DNA of 64,000 nucleotides from Acanthaster planci (lineage: Eukaryota; Echinodermata; Asteroidea; Valvatida; Acanthasteridae), in the NCBI RefSeq assembly GCF_001949145.1, contig NW_019091386.1, positions 1,178,915 through 1,242,914 on the forward strand, read 5' to 3'. Every line of letters begins with the position of its first letter. Within the stretch, counting starts at the first letter, position 1. Under the pieces are notes generated by a model that saw nothing but the letters and a program-made list of their open reading frames with translations, ran no database searches and was not told the DNA's origin. Shown here in pieces: positions 1 to 12,386 of the stretch. Both the position numbers and the translations under genes were made by a program.

Positions 1-1380
1 TGTTAACATTGACAATTTATACTTTAAAATTGCCATCAAAATTTAAACTCAGTTCTTTCCACAACATTTACCATACGGCTGTTTGACTTAAGGTCACCGC
101 CATCTGCCCAGGCGTCAAAACTTAAAATGTAATTCTCCATTCTATCGTAGGAACAGGGTCCCCAAAGACACAAGGCCTATTTCTTTTAAAGGGCACCAGT
201 GCATTGTCTATGGGGTAATGTGCCAGGTAGTCTATTCTACGAAGTACATGTATCATCAACATGTCTGAAACTAATGGAGCTTCTAAGCATCTGTTCCTTG
301 CTCTGAGTTCTAAGCAGAGGATATTCGCTTAGCAAAACTCAGGCGAGAGCCGTCTTCGAGCAGGGACACGTGGCATGGTATTTTGGTTGGAGACCTGTTG
401 TCGGTATGAAAATATCCTGTGCGCATAGCCTGAAGTTTCCAACTGAATTTTTGGTTGGTAAACGGCTAACTGCACTGAGATTCGATCACCATTATCACAA
501 AAGATGACAAATTAATCGTTGTAAATAATTATACAGACCTGTGAAAACTAAAAAACTCTCACGTAATAAATCTCATGTTTGTCTTGTACAGAAACTGGTA
601 TTTGGCAACCAATCAACGTTTTTACACAGTCTGACATGGAGTTGCACCTTTTTTTTCCCTGCAAGGTTTAGTACAAAGCAAGTTGCTAATGACGTTTGGA
701 AGATAATGTCCTTCTTGGGGCAGGTGTTTTATATTCACCAAGGCCATGACAATTAATGGATGAATGATTTATTGTTTTCCCAGTGGAGTTCTCTAACATT
801 GAACAGCTCTGTGATTTTGATAAAGCAAATGTGATAACGGCGTGCAGCAAAGTGTCAGGAGGGAAGCTATAGGTGAGAGGGGGAGACAATGCAGCAGATT
901 TCTGTGAAACAAAAATCTCCGTCAAGCATCTGCCTCATATCCTTGACAAGCGAGGACAGTTTAACTGCGAGGTCTTTGTCAGTTTTTTTGTTTTTCAGCC
1001 AATACTGAGATACAAGGCTACAAGACCAGTACCGGTAATATCCAAACCGTGCTCTGCTCGGAACCACAACAGGTTTCTGCAGAACCACCATGTCAGTGTC
1101 AGGCAAATTTCTGTTCAGTTTAGAACAGTAGGTCGCCATTTGTGCTATCTTTGCTACGTTTGCTGGCTGAAAATGTCCACTGTAAACGGTTCTGTCGTTC
1201 GAGCTCAGTGCTGTCCCACAATTATTACTAAAGGCCTACGTCAACGTCACCATCAGTACGTTGATTACTCCTAAATGTATTATAGCTTTCGAGGAAAACT
1301 GAAGGAATCCCCTTTTTCAGTTAAAAAATTTCATACATCCTCTGTTTATTATTTTTTTTTTCGATGCTAATCATATCCAG
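1..1380. other. 5' flank or early introns of the prominin gene; no exon recognised
   Basis: Roughly 100 N-terminal residues of prominin should be encoded upstream of the first exon I recognise, but nothing here matches the family convincingly. A phase-compatible candidate exon at 343-403 ends in a GTATGA donor but shows no clear similarity. The open frames are short and carry no splice support. The missing first exons may lie here or left of the window. Confidence 0.4.
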
Positions 1381-4300
1381 ATCCTTTGATAGACGTTTTT
1401 GTTGGATCACCCGAGGTCATTCAAGCACTGTGGGAGGTAAGCTGATGGTCATACTTTAATAGACAATTAGATAAGGTATAATTATTTCCAAGGATGGGTT
1501 TGCGCCTATAGGAGATCACAGTGTTGATGGAATTTTGGATTTTTTGCCATGCCCGACGTGTATTATAACGCTAAATACTCAGTGTTTGCCCCCGAAGGCT
1601 TGTGAAAAAAGCCACAAGCTTACTTGGGTGGGACTAGGACCCACGACTTCCTGCTTAAAAGCGCAGACGTCTTAACCAGAAGTCTGGCTTGTTTGAGTCA
1701 GCTGTAGCAGCGGATGCCGCGAACAACTATTACCAAGGATGGATAGGCCTATATTTCCGCGTGGGAAACGTCTGGCACTTGCGGAGTGAAGGCCAGTCAA
1801 GTGATTGGATTAAAACTCCAAGGTTGATTACTTGATAAGGCGAGGTTGAAAGTGAAGTTCCTGGAACCTGATTTGTAATACATGTACATGACAATCACAG
1901 TTGACTCTCACATGTAGCAGTGAGGAGCAAACTTAATTGGACCAATATTGCACGATACTGAATTAAATTATTTGCGAGTTGTAGTGCTGTCTAAGCCAAT
2001 TAGCTCGACTGGAAGAGCAGTCGGCAAATTACCGACGTTTAATGACTTAGTGGGGTATGTGGACAGATTTGAGGACCCTGCTCGAAAATTTAATGCCTTG
2101 CCAACAATTTTATAAATATCGGTTTTGAGCATGATAGTACGTGTACGCTTATGGTCGAGTCCTTCATGTGTAACAAAGGCAGCCCCGAGCACAGATTAGT
2201 GTACGACGTATCCTGGGAGAGCAGGCCCAGACTTGTCAGCAGCAATGGAGCAATATGGCCCATTGCATGCAATGCATTTCCTACGCGAACGAAATATATT
2301 ACATGTCATAAGAGTGTCATGTGTTCAAGTGAGTGTGAAGGGTACTTAATTTCATGCGCAACAAATTTAAACCTCCTTTGAAACAAACAAGGCTGTCTCA
2401 AACTGGTTCTTAAAATTTCCTCAGTAAATGCCTGCACCCCAGATACACATTTCTTTTACCTTCTAGATTGTCAAGTCCGAGGCTGGCATATTTGGGGTGT
2501 CTCTGGTCTTCCTGCTCCTTGGTTTACTCCTTCCAATCTCGGGCGTCTTTTTCTGCCTGTGCCGGTGCTGCGGCCAGTGCGGGGCCGTGCGTCGAGAGGA
2601 GAGGATCCGTAAACTGGCGTGTTGTACGGGGGTCATAATGGGCACGTTCCTGGTGGTATTCTCGCTCCTCGTTGTGTGAGTGACGTAACTTGTTTGCAGA
2701 CAGAAGGTCATGTCCAAAATGTTTTGTGACGTTGCTTCAGATTTGTTGTTATTACGACGCCACGTTGAATAGCCGTAACTTAAAACCACAGGACCTGTTT
2801 TGTTCATGGCCTTACGTAATGGTGGAAGAATTGTGTTTGCTGCCACCAAGAGGCCGCGTTTGGTCTAGTTTCGTAGTTCATTGAAAATAGACTCCAAATC
2901 ATCAACTTGTGCAATGAAAATATAGGACCGAGAGTAAGTGTACGCCAAACGTTTTGCAAAATTATGTCAATAATGGCTTCTGGTAATCTTGAACAGAAAG
3001 GAGTCTAAACAAAATTCACTGTCCAACCGTGAGCGATGGCGTGCCAACTTTGGCTGACCCAATACCCAAGATCCTAGCTTTTTATAAATTCTGGTTCTTT
3101 TGATGTTCACTCCAATCAGCTGTAAATGTTGCCATTTGCCTTTTGACGATGGAATGCGTTTCTTTCTGTTAAGTCTAAAATACGATCTTCTAAAATCAGG
3201 TTAAAATTCTCCCCATTTTGAAGGGCGGCCAGCTGTTTTACCATTCTCTCAGGAGAGCGACTGTCGCAGAGTGTCATGCACTTCGAGGGAAAAGTGAATT
3301 CCATTATGGACGACATAGACAACTTCCAAGATAAACTACTTGGGGTGAGTCTAGATAAAAGTTGTTTTACTGCAAGTAACATGTTTCAAACAACATGATA
3401 CTCAACAAAAACCTAGAAATTGTGTGCACGGTTAGAAACAGACTCGCCAAAGCATGCGCAAACTCAGATTTTAAATTAATCTTCAGTGACTTTAACCACA
3501 AGTCATTCTCTGATTTCAATTAGGATCTGAGGCAAGTTGGTAACATCAGCTACATCATTCATAACACCATGCAGTCATTGGAAGGTTAGGTACATTCATA
3601 TCAAGGGGGCCTTTGAGGCACTTAATGGTAGCAAACACAACAATCCTTTCTACTGTTCGCGACATTTGGCACATGCTCAGACACCTCGAACGTGTCCTGT
3701 TGCGACTAGACACTGCAACCAAACGTCTCAAAGGCTGCCACTGTTGTCTTAATGATACTGGGTCCACAGAGGTCATTCTATTTTGCAATAAGACTTGGCA
3801 GCTTTGTTAGATCTTTAGGGGGAGGATATTAAGCTTACATGTATATGGGATATGTGATTTGTCGTAAACGACGGAGCAACGTGCTGTGAAATGTTCCTCT
3901 TTACTGTTGGAAAGTGATTGCAGTGATGCGATAAATCAACCTCTATGTCACTGACCAATATCAATTGGGGCATTGAAATGAAGAAAGCAACTCGCAGTAC
4001 GGCAGATAGGCGAATTCGGGTTTCATGTGGATAAATTGTTACCATCAATCCAAATATGACTCAGGCCTGACACTACCATTTTCAGATGCCAACAACGCAA
4101 TCTTCGGTCCTGTTGCTACAGAGTTCGAAAGTATCTCTGTGCTGCTCAACAGCACGGTGTTGCAACTCAATCAAGGTAACTGTCATGCCCTCTGGAGTTT
4201 CTTATTGCTTGAATTTCTCAGAGTCGCGTTCTTCATAATATTTTCCACAAATTACTGTCAACCCGTGCATAGCCTAATTACCTATATACAGTAGCGGTGG

Positions 4301-7300
4301 CCAGGGCAATACGATGGGCACAGCCTGCAAATCAAGACAGATTTTTTCCTTCACAGTAAAAACAAGTGTCAAAGTTTTACAGGGTTTCCTGACAACACTT
4401 TATGAACGTGTTGTAATGTTAATAACCCTAACTTAAACATGTTGTGGTGTTTATTTTTTTTTAAATACGTGTTGATGTGTTGATAAATTTAGACACAATA
4501 ACACATTTGGGTGTAACTAATAAGACACAAAAACATGTAATATCAGGTGGTAACACCTTCTAAACATCGAAACACGTTTATTTCCCAAAAGGCGTTTCAT
4601 TTTAAATTTACAAGTAACGCAAAGATGCATTCATACTGGGCATGAATCTTTTTTGGATAGATTTGGGTCCTCCATTGACATCACTCTCGGCTATCACTGG
4701 TAGCCTCGGCGGAACCATCGGCCAACTCAAGACCGACGGATTGGCATTCCAGACAGTGGTGAACGACGTCGCCTCCGAGCTCCAGAATTTCCGTGATAGC
4801 GACTGCAGTGGAAGCGTTCCTGACACCGTCGGTGGAGTCTGCACCTTCATTCCCGATCACAGTCCGTTTGCTGGGTCGCTGTCCTATTCCATGGTAGAAA
4901 CTCTAGGCTACTGCTTCCTTTAAAAAATACTTTTAAAGAGTTGTTGCATGTTTGTGCATTCTTTGCAAGTGTCACCTATACATATACTCGACCGACTTAA
5001 AACAGACTGGCTCCAACTGCACACTACAGAAACTAGGTGTCATTGTATGCCTCGTCATTAGTAGTTTAATACCTATTCAACCAGCCAGACATGTTTCAAA
5101 GATACCAAAGGGGCGTTGTTATTCAACAGGACAAATCTGTCAAACTTAGCTACTGACTTTCCGTTGGATATAAGTGGAGCAAATAGCACCTTCAATTCAT
5201 TGTATGCTGCGGCTCGCTGCAACTTTCAGAAATTTGTTTCCGTTCTCAGTTGAATGCATACGACGTGACTCCCATCGTTATGTACACAGCTATTCCTGGC
5301 CCAGCCCTTACTGGAATTTCCGATCTTCTACTGACGGTAAGTCACAAAATCTGAATTTGTAACTTCGAATCCGTAGAATCAAAAGGCCACAATTGCGAAA
5401 ATGGTTTAGAACTACATTGTGTTGGCGAGTGTCATCATTTTTGTCTCACTATCAATTGACTTCGCAGGGAGACTCTGCACTGAGAGAAGCTCAAGCAGCA
5501 GTAAGCTATGCCACCGATGACGTTTTTCAGGGTACGAGGTTAATGCTATGACGTCTTGTATTCACAATGGTTCAAAATGACGACATGATGGTTCTGTACG
5601 ACACTAAAAGCATCGACGATAAACGACCGCTACAGTAAGCCCTCCTTTTTTGACCTGACCGAGCGGAAAAAAACGTTTTGTGCCGCCGACCCTGTCTGGA
5701 ATTTCCTATCAAGAACAAAACATGATAATATAAAGAATTTCTGGGGTAAAGGAAGTTACTTTTCCCCTTTTCCCCCGACCAACAGATCCTACCTTAGGGT
5801 AAAAAAATACGGACACCCTTGGAGACCTCGTGAAAAACCGTGCAAATAATCTTCAATAAAATGAAAAGAAAAGTAACCTTAAATAAGAAGTCCAAGAGAA
5901 AATTCTTTAGTTCATTTTCCGTTCGGATGCCAAAGCAAAGAAAAAAACGGGGCAAAACGAAATACTGAATTGAATTCTTTTCCCACCAGACATCGGTGAC
6001 ACATTAGCCACAATTCAGACGACGGTGACTGCAACGACAGATGAAGTGGTCTCAGGATTAGAGGAGGTAATTAGTATTGAAAGTGCGAGCTATGCAAGGG
6101 CGGAGCTGAGGTTGATTTTAAAAAGGAGGGGTGAAGGTAATTTTTACAGAATTCATTTAATAAAGTGATATCAGAGAGATTTTGCAAATGTTCTCGTTGG
6201 AAAGTATATCATGTGTTACACCACTTTCAAAACTACCTCAGACAACATGAACATTGATCAAATACATACACTCAAACGCCTCAGAATTTCAACAGTTACA
6301 CAGCACAGCACGTTCTAATACTTGAATCTTCCAAGGCTTATTTTCTTATTACCGTTCCTTTTCTTGTAATATCGACTTTGATCTTTTTTAAATACTCAAT
6401 CAGAGTTTAGGTGAGTCACTAGACACGCAAGTCTTCCGTGATCAGGTTGGTGAGTACGTGGACCTGGTTGAAGAGTACGATATGTACAGGTTAGCAGGCA
6501 ACGATTTGAAGTCTTATATCATCACAGTGAAAAAAAAATTTATCTCATTTTTATCTGTTACTAGGCCAACATAAAGCAATGACAATGCAACCTTTTTTCT
6601 TTGATCGAGGCTGTCACATTGTCAGTCCCAAACCTAACAAGGTACAACACGAGCGATTCACAATAGTGCGCCTTCAAGAGTTTGCAATGTAATGATCAAT
6701 CTCATGGCGAGAAATCTGTCGACCCTTTCCAAATGCGCATTGGGTCGACAGATTTCACGCACTGTGGTTGGTCAACGCGTTGCAAACTCTTAGGCGCACT
6801 ATTAGGAAACGCCCATATTGTCAAAATAGCAAGCGAATAACACCTTATTAAATTCAACATGTAATCCTGATTGTTGTAAATGTTGTTTTTTTTTAATAAT
6901 AAAGTGTACTTCCTTGCTATTACCCATTAGCTTTACCACAAGATTTTCATGCTTTCAACCGAAAACTGTCCACCTCGCTCAAAGAGATTAACGTACAGAT
7001 AGTGGACAGCTTGTAAGCCCCCCAAGTTCTATCTTACAAAATGATTTGATAATATACAGGGCTCCTCTGTAGAGGTTTAATTATATCGACGCCAACCGCC
7101 TCACTTCATATACTGAACGTTTGATATTAATATTCCTCTCGGCTGAATGTAGTTATGTGGCCTTCATGGTATTCGCTTCTCTCGGCTTTGTGATGTCTCT
7201 CCTGTGCCTCCTGGGAGTGCTTTGTGGCGGGTGTGCACACGACAAGACCAGACGACCCAGCGAGCGGACTAAAATATCCGAGTGCGGCGGCAAATTCATG

Positions 7301-10300
7301 ATGGGGTAAAGCCATACATGATAGTGGACGGCAGTTTACAGTGGTGATGCAATGCAGGGGATTCACAAAAGTGCGCCTCCAAGAATTTGCAACGCGTTGA
7401 CCAATCACAGCGCACGAAATCTGTCCACCCAGTGCGCGTTTGAAAACGGTCGGCAGATTTCACGCTCTGTGATTGGTCAACGCGTTGTAAACTTTTGAGG
7501 GCACACTATTGTAAGTCGCTCGTATGAGCGATACATTTTCCTTTGGTTTGTTTAACACTGATGGTTTTTGTTTCATGTAGATCCACGTGGTGGACGTTTG
7601 TCTTTGCATTTTTGTTCTGTCTACCCACGGCTGTTTGGTTCATCGTCGGAGCCAACGTGACACTGATTTGCGACGCTATGAACGACCTCACCATCATGGA
7701 TAAGGTTGGACCATGTTGGACTGTAAATTACCTATTCAAAATCACAGTTGCATATTTGTGAGCACATTTAACACTACATGGAAAATGATTAATTCAGGAT
7801 GATATTCTTTGCCGAATAAAAGATGGACAACTGTCGGAGTTTCACAAGGTTAACTTTATGACTTAAAAACAAGCCGACTCTACAAAACGGCTTTGCTGTC
7901 TTTGTTTATCTATTCACACTGCCATTGTGTGAGCTTTAATGTCATCGTCAGTTGTATGAAAGCAGAGAGTCACTTTTCTATTGGGGAAACTAAAGGGAAA
8001 ACGGGGATGGTAAAGATGTAGGATCATGACAGCCTGAGAACTCACAAAGGAAGGCAGGGATGAAATTAGTCCGAGCGACATCCGATGTTTAGCAGACTAG
8101 GCTGAAGTCACGGGAGCGGTTTTGTGACGAGTATATCTTTACCCGTGCACACAGCTGGTGGACAACCCGTTGCTGTGGAATGGAAGCACCCTGTTAGACT
8201 CCGTCGTGCGGTTTGGCAACTCTCCTCTGAATCTCACAGCCCGACATTTCCTAGAGTAAGTCATAACAGTGATGATGAAAGTCACGAGAATTTTGTTGAT
8301 GGAGTACGTACTGAAAAGGATGAGGCACAATCGCCTGATTAAATGCCTTTGGCCTTACATTACTACAAGCACTTTACACAGTGACTGAAATCTGCATTTA
8401 GGTCTGAGAATTTTGGCAACTCCATGCTTGTCTCGTTTTCCATCAAAATTCCCTTTTGCGATCAGTTTTATAATACCATTATTTCTTTCATTAGTAACAA
8501 TTTGTGACATCGTACGTTCACTCAGTACAGTGCTACAAGTAATACTAGGCTGTAATTTTTCTGACAGACGAAAGGTTTTTATCACCAAACGCTACCTTTT
8601 GCTTGTTGTGTTACGGTTTCGGCGTTGAACCGTATTTTCAGTCAAGAATAACAGTGGTAAATGATACATTCAAACAGACTTGTAACATGACGACGTCAAG
8701 GTTTGTTCAGGACTACGTGTGCGCTTTCCTAGGAGACCTCCATAGATCGTGTTCCACCTCACTGTCATAGGAAGCGCACATGTAAACAGAGTGTGACGTC
8801 ATTATGCTTAAGGTCTATCAAAATGTGAAAATATTAAATTACAATGCATGTTTGTACGTACCAGGCGAAGCTTCGTCGTAGTGATTTGCAGCATGTGTGG
8901 GTAGTATTTCACATGAAAGGCAGTCTTTTGTGATTTGTTTCTTCCGTTTATGAACAGAGATTGTCAGGAGGACCAGGCAATATACGAGGCGTTGCATCTG
9001 TCGTCCGTTGGTCTCCTAGACGGCATAGACGCCGTAGATATCTCAGAGGCAAGTCCACGATATTGTCAACATTCGTGCCATCGATGATTTCCTTCTTACA
9101 AATCGTGATCCAGAGTTTCGAAATCCGTACGCAATCCTGCCATCACTTCTGAGAAAGTGACGAATTCAACAGCGTGACGCTATATACAAGCGTCGATGAT
9201 ACACTGACATCCGCATATGCACCCGTCTGGAAGCTCCAATGAATTATGTACATGTGCCGGTACTTAGCTAATGGGGACAGGCCACAAAGAAGATATAGAA
9301 ACGAAGGGTGCTATTCCGGTAACGACTGCCGGCTTTCTTCAAAGCACTTCCGAATAGGCCTGATGGGACATTCCGTCTACCTGAGACCGGCCCCAATTAA
9401 GACAGGACCAACGAGGCCTAACAAGTAGACCTAACGTATCTCTCCTTTGTTTTCAATTCCCACTAAATTGCAGTTCATGCCATACGTAGATGCCTTCAGG
9501 CAAAACATGTCTTCTACTATCAACAGCCTAGATCTGCTGACTGGACCCACCCCTCTCACCCTCCTCGTCTCGGCACTCTCAGTACCTGCTTTCCCGCTGG
9601 TTTCAATGGTCCACTCTGTTGGCACGGTAAGTGAGCGGGCTCCTTACCAGACTGGTAAAGACTTCCCACCTTTTCTATCCTGCGTCAAAGCATTACGTGC
9701 CATTTGCTGTTGCCATACTGAATCCAATGACACTTAAAACCCTGGGACGCGTTTATGAATTTTTCTTTACACGGTCTCTGGACCGGCGTCGCCAGGTGAG
9801 TCTGTATCATTTCTCACGGTTGTAGAGCCCTGAGTCCGTCTTAAAGGTAAATAAATGCTCTGAAAAACCACCAAAGGTACATCACAGTACCGTGGGGGCC
9901 GTAATCCCAGGCTATCCCGAGGGGGGCCTCGCCACGCGCCAGCCAAGCCACGCCACCACCACAAACCCCCCCCAACCAAAATAACACTTAAGAGACAGCC
10001 AAAAGAGGCCTCTGACAAGTTTCAGACAGCTGTCACTGATAAAAAAAAATTCCACTGTCTGCCCCAGGCACCGTTTTGTGAACAGTCCATTAGATTGTAC
10101 ACGAGGGGCCACTTAGCACACAGTCTTATGGGAGTTGGCTGGAGGCTGGCTGGAGGCCGGCTGGATTTTTAAATTTTTTCTGGCTAGGGGAGGCCTTGGC
10201 TGTAAAGTGACTAAACCAGGTTGTTCAGCATGTACAGGGGTAGGATGTGATAAATAGTCGTTGCATTTGGACGAAAAAAATTACACGTTAATTAGCTAAA

Positions 10301-12386
10301 ATGGACTCGTCAAAAGAGACCGCTCACTCTCCCCAGTTAATTAAACTGACGGCCGTTAAAGGTAATGTCTGTAATGATAGAAACGATCCATTCATTTTTG
10401 CTTTCTTCATAAAATCGGCTAGGATTTCCATTTTCTAACGCAAGAGTTAATCATTCTCAGTTGAAAGGACTTACAGAGGCCGTACCAGGGCAGGGTGCCA
10501 TCGACGCTTTAAATCTATTCATCAACAAGACGTGGGAGGCATACGACGCTCATGGGGCTTCACAGCCAGACTTCCAGGTAAAGGGACAGAAATCTGCACC
10601 ACTCAGTGATTTAGGCATTTAGTTGCAATTTTGCAGTTCAGCATTTGAAGTTCATGTTTAAACAAACGATTTCATTGCTATGGTCCTGAAAACGTCGACA
10701 CGTTATTGAGTGATACTCACAATTTCCCCATTGGCATTTTTTTTCGAAGCAACAAGTTGACAATGCCAATAGCATCCTCACAGACCTGGAGAGCTTGGTA
10801 ACCATGCAAGCGGATCTGCTCGCTCTTCTGGTAAGCTTAATGCAAATGGCTGATGATGGGAACATTTCTAAGACTATGATGCTTTTCAGTTGGTAGTTTA
10901 CTGAATGTCATAATCTATTTTTCTTCCTCCAGAATACATACACAAGTGAGGTTACATCCTTTGAAGCGAGTTTCTACGAAGTTAAGGTATTCGTAAGAAA
11001 TGAATCCTCGTGTGCTTAGACTAAAAGTGGCTGGTTTAGTAAACGCTGTGTTGTATATGTATTAGACCCTATCAAGTTAGATGCTATACACGAGTAAGCA
11101 CAGCAGTGAAATCATGCCTGAAATGAAGTGGTCAAGCATAACGCAGACTCACAAAAGTGATGCTATTTTCCAAATTTGTTGACACAGAATCTGACGTTGG
11201 ATGCTTTGCCAAGCATCGCCAGCGGCTCGCAAGACTTGCTTGACCTGTCCTCAGACGCTACCAACCTTATCGAGACGGTGAGAAACCAGACCCGGCCCAC
11301 GTTCTGCTACGTTAAGAACAAAACACTCGCACTGGATGGAAAATGACCACTATTTCCATGTTCTGTTGTGCACTCTTTTCTCAATGTGCAGGCACTCCGC
11401 ACTTTACAAACAGATACTAGCTTATGTTTCTTCAAAAAACTTACATACATGCCCCGAAACTTTCTGACCGTTTCCATTTAATGAGAAAACCACGCGCTGG
11501 AGCACTAGGTATACTCAAACGTGTTATTTTTGTTTCTGCGCATATCTTCAGTCCCTGAACTCGTACATAGACGACCTCGTCGTAAGCGCAGAGGAACTTG
11601 TTACAGGGCCAATAAATAAGGTGAGATAATGCCGTTTGACACACAATGCCTATATTGCACAATATGGAACAAAAATGACTAAATTCCTCATTAACTTAAA
11701 CGACAGTTTACAGCAGCAAGCCATGTTGTAGACAAAAATGAACGTCTTTTCAAATTAGATCGAAAACGAGGTCGGGCGGTGTGGCGTTGTGGCCGAGGCA
11801 TACGAAGCGACAGTGGCCGAGGTCTGCGTGCATTTTCTGACAGGATTCGTAAGTACACGATTGACTTCCCTTGGAAAGGGAAAATGAGCTCTTACAATAT
11901 TTCAGTTCCAGGTCAACAATCGCATTGAATGTGGAATTATCGCCGGACATCCATATAACAGTATAATTGAACCAACTGAACAATAGCCATCCAAAACCCC
12001 ACCCCAAACGTACAACGTCCATTTTGGCGTCGTGAATATGCAGGCTTCTGGAGAATTCAAAATGAATTCATTCACCAATGTATGGCTCTGAAATCGTACA
12101 TATACTAACAAAAGAGTATGTTGCTTTGCTTACCGTAATGTCTTCTGTAGCTTGCGTTATCTACAATGTGACATGCATCGGTAGTTTGCTCAATTCATTA
12201 TTCTCTCAGTATACTCGTTCCCCTGTCCTTTGGCAGAACGCCCTCTGGCTGTCCACCGGCATCATTTCGCTTTGCTGCTTACCAATTATAGTCCTCAATG
12301 TGCGTCTGTCCAAGTACGTGCGACGAGCTAGGCCAACAGAGGGCGCCCGATACCGTGACGGGCGTCCAGCGACAAGAGACGCTTAA
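1381..12386 (+). CDS. PROM: Prominin (CD133-like) pentaspan membrane glycoprotein, 5' incomplete
   Basis: Prominins are cholesterol-binding proteins of membrane protrusions and photoreceptor discs. Exons read by eye: 1381-1436, 2467-2675, 3253-3344, 3524-3584, 4086-4175, 4661-4893, about 5089 or 5130-5336, 5468-5531, 5990-6066, 6404-6489, 7153-7305, 7581-7704, 8155-8255, 8958-9048, 9474-9626, 10461-10577, 10750-10830, 10933-10986, 11188-11277, 11552-11620, 11759-11848, 12237-12386 (stop TAA). Phases join except at two places: one small exon between 2675 and 3253 is missing from my model, and the exon near 5130-5336 changes frame. Five membrane segments fall where the family has them: two in 2467-2675 around a CRCCGQCG cysteine cluster, one each in 7153-7305, 7581-7704 and 12237-12386. 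The exons between them encode the two large extracellular loops, with N-glycosylation sites such as NLT and NKT. About 816 codons are seen, against 865 in human PROM1, so the signal peptide and N-terminal domain are lacking. Family assignment is firm; the paralogue is not. Confidence 0.9.
1600..1690 (-). repeat. tRNA-derived SINE fragment (candidate)
   Basis: Read on the minus strand, the segment has an A-box-like TGGTTAAGACGTCTG (1663-1677), a CTGC/GCAG anticodon-like stem around CTTTTAA, and GTCGTGGGTCCTAGTCCC (B box 1631-1641), like the T-arm of tRNA-Lys with a degenerate GGTTCGAATCC. A-to-B spacing is about as in tRNA genes. A short GCTTGTGGC...CACAAGC hairpin follows. The disrupted B box argues against a functional tRNA. 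It sits in the first visible prominin intron. Confidence 0.5.
2467..2675 (+). CDS. PROM: Prominin exon: transmembrane segments 1 and 2
   Basis: The exon begins after a TTCTAG acceptor and ends at a GTGAGT donor in phase 2. It encodes IVKSEAGIFGVSL followed by a long hydrophobic run ending PISGVFF, the cysteine-rich turn CRCCGQCG, a basic stretch RREERIRK and a second hydrophobic segment ending FSLLVV. This matches residues about 108-178 of human prominin-1, which carry the first two membrane passes and the short cytoplasmic cysteine loop. Confidence 0.9.
6651..6802. mobile_element. Foldback MITE copy 1 (intronic hairpin)
   Basis: Two arms of about 60 bp, from TAGTGCGCCT (6664) to GTCGACCC and from GGGTCGAC to GGCGCACTA (ending 6801), are near-perfect reverse complements around a loop of about 15 bp. 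A second copy lies at 7362-7521 in the next prominin intron but one exon. No coding capacity. The length, hairpin form and copy number fit a miniature inverted-repeat transposable element. Confidence 0.8.
7153..7305 (+). CDS. PROM: Prominin exon: transmembrane segment 3
   Basis: The sequence starts SYVAFMVFASLGFV, continues with LLGVLCGGCAHD and ends CGGKFMMG in phase 2. Human prominin-1 has the same order: SYWWLGG, GLLCGVCGYD, then NTGGVFLMVG. The Gly-Cys motif just inside the membrane is a family hallmark. The exon joins 7581-7704 in frame. Confidence 0.92.
7362..7521. mobile_element. Foldback MITE copy 2 (intronic hairpin)
   Basis: This copy has the same AGTGCGCCT...GGCACACT ends and the same internal GAAATCTGTC, CAACGCGTTG and GATTGGTCAA blocks as the copy at 6651-6802. 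Its right terminus continues as ATTGTAAGTCGCTC, the reverse complement of the GAGCGATTCACAAT start of copy 1, so the terminal inverted repeat is longer than either copy shows alone. Confidence 0.8.
7581..7704 (+). CDS. PROM: Prominin exon: transmembrane segment 4
   Basis: It encodes STWWTFVFAFLFCLP followed by VWFIVGANVTLICDAMND. The segment FxxGANV...ICxxxxxxxL is the conserved exit of the fourth membrane pass into the second extracellular loop (human TFVFGANVEKLICEP). The borders are an ATGTAG acceptor and a GTTGGA donor in phase 0. Confidence 0.9.
12237..12386 (+). CDS. PROM: Prominin last coding exon: transmembrane segment 5 and cytoplasmic tail
   Basis: The exon follows a TTTGGCAG acceptor. 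It encodes NALWLSTGIISLCCLP, then VLNVRLSKYVRR and a short basic tail rich in Arg that ends with TAA at 12384-12386. Human prominin-1 reads NLFWFGIGKATVFLLP and then AVKLAKYYRR at the same place. The cytoplasmic tail here is about 20 residues after YVRR, shorter than in vertebrates. Confidence 0.9.
   Translation, partial: NALWLSTGIISLCCLPIIVLNVRLSKYVRRARPTEGARYRDGRPATRDA

Noticed and set aside
343-403. Possible upstream prominin exon ending WRPVV
   Set aside because: Phase fits the exon at 1381, but acceptor and sequence similarity are too weak to claim.
2889-2931. Candidate for the missing prominin exon (GTAAGTG donor)
   Set aside because: Its length leaves the wrong phase for the exon at 3253.
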